DNA of 6,809 bases from Alistipes sp. (GTDB taxonomy: Bacteria; Bacteroidota; Bacteroidia; Bacteroidales; Rikenellaceae): contig JAFOZN010000199.1 of assembly GCA_017391185.1 (NCBI GenBank), positions 1-6,809 of the forward strand. Reading direction: 5' to 3'. The translations under genes and the position numbers were made by a program. The notes beneath the pieces are model-generated. The model was given only the letters and a program-made list of their open reading frames with translations. It made no database searches and was not told the DNA's origin. This document shows positions 6,326-6,809 of the stretch, piece after piece; the stretch's first letter is position 1; the number at the start of each line of letters is the position of its first letter.

Positions 6326-6809
6326 GCTCTATGTTTTTGTATTTGTTGACGTGGCACTTTTGTTTCACCTCTTCGGGTTTGCCAGCCACCACGATTACAA
6401 ACTCTCCCTTAGGCTCATACTCCTTAAAGTGAGAGGTAACCTCCTCTATCGTACCGCGTACGGTCTGCTCAAATTTTTTGCTCAACTCCCTTGATACCGA
6501 AATCATCCTATCCGAGCCAAAGACCTCGGCAAACTGCTCCAAAGTCTTCACTACGCGATATGGCGATTCGTAGAAGATAATCGAGCGAGACTCCTCCTTT
6601 AGCTCCTCAAGACGCTTTGCACGTCCCTTTTTCTGAGGTAAGAAACCCTCAAAACAGAATCTATCACATGGAAATCCACTCTGTACAAGTGCAGGTATCA
6701 AAGCCGTAGCTCCAGGCAAGGTCTCAACCTCAATCCCCGCCTCTACGCATGTGCGCACCAACAAAAATCCAGGATCGGAGATCCCCGGTGTGCCAGCATC
6801 AGAGACCAA
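6318..6809 (-). CDS. rsmI: 16S rRNA (cytidine1402-2'-O)-methyltransferase, C-terminal 164 residues, 5' end outside window
   Basis: Methylates the ribose 2'-OH of C1402 in the decoding centre of 16S rRNA, using S-adenosylmethionine; RsmH modifies the base of the same nucleotide. Seen: the fragment opens in mid-protein as LVSDAGTPGISDPGFLLV, the hallmark RsmI cofactor loop of the tetrapyrrole-methylase fold. It continues with VETLPGATALIPAL (28-41 of the fragment), the FEGFLPQKKGRAKRL block (53-67), IIFYESPYRVVKTL (77-90), SRELSKKFEQTVRGT (106-120) and KGEFVIVVAG (134-143). The first codon in the window is an internal TTG (Leu), not a start; about 75 residues should lie beyond the edge. Adding those gives roughly 240 residues, shorter than E. 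coli RsmI (286), so the C-terminal extension appears to be absent, as I recall is usual in Bacteroidota. It is the promoter-proximal visible gene of the operon with the acyltransferase and glycosyltransferase. Confidence 0.96.
   Translation of the reverse strand: MVSDAGTPGISDPGFLLVRTCVEAGIEVETLPGATALIPALVQSGFPCDRFCFEGFLPQKKGRAKRLEELKEESRSIIFYESPYRVVKTLEQFAEVFGSDRMISVSRELSKKFEQTVRGTIEEVTSHFKEYEPKGEFVIVVAGKPEEVKQKCHVNKYKNIEQE

Noticed and set aside
1..6809. Mobile element, CRISPR, toxin-antitoxin or phage-defence system
   Set aside because: No transposase, integrase, regularly spaced repeats, small paired toxin-antitoxin frames or nuclease/ATPase motifs were seen. Nearly all sequence is covered by recognisable housekeeping or envelope genes.

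Overview
This window looks like ordinary chromosomal sequence from a member of the Bacteroidota, most likely the Bacteroidales. Three things suggest this. Promoter-like sites match the Bacteroidota consensus TTTG-N(~20)-TAnnTTTG. Shine-Dalgarno sites are weak or absent. The gene families (a GlnRS-type synthetase, a short RsmI, a soluble DPM1-like glycosyltransferase, a secreted protein with Gln after the predicted signal cleavage site) fit the phylum. Genus cannot be fixed from this window alone. GC is moderate, mid-40s percent by eye.

Layout. (1) Positions 1-2011, minus strand: a predicted secreted, probably outer-membrane protein of unknown function (914-2011) is followed after 23 bases by glnS (1-890; its 3' end lies outside the window). 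(2) Positions 2012-2095: a divergent intergenic region holding two facing candidate promoters. (3) Positions 2096-4310, plus strand: a TrmH/SpoU-type RNA 2'-O-methyltransferase, then panB behind its own well-formed promoter, then 21 bases later a polyprenol-phosphate mannose synthase-like GT2 enzyme. (4) Positions 4311-4364: a bidirectional hairpin terminator between convergent operons. (5) Positions 4365-6809, minus strand: an operon transcribed right to left, rsmI (5' end outside the window), then a lipid A-type acyltransferase, then a WbbL-like GT2 glycosyltransferase. The last two genes share an ATGA stop/start overlap.

How the genes work together. The minus-strand operon at the right joins one ribosome-modification gene to two envelope genes: an acyltransferase that should complete the lipid anchor of LPS, and a glycosyltransferase that probably adds a sugar to a surface glycan. 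The plus-strand pair joins pantothenate (coenzyme A) synthesis to a lipid-linked sugar donor; the functional link is not obvious. Two genes act on RNA by ribose methylation (the TrmH-like protein and RsmI), and glnS charges tRNA.

No CRISPR array, tRNA, rRNA, insertion sequence, phage gene or defence system was found, and no gene-free stretch exceeds 300 bases. I do not see a convincing undescribed system. The least explained element is the uncharacterised envelope protein encoded just upstream of glnS.
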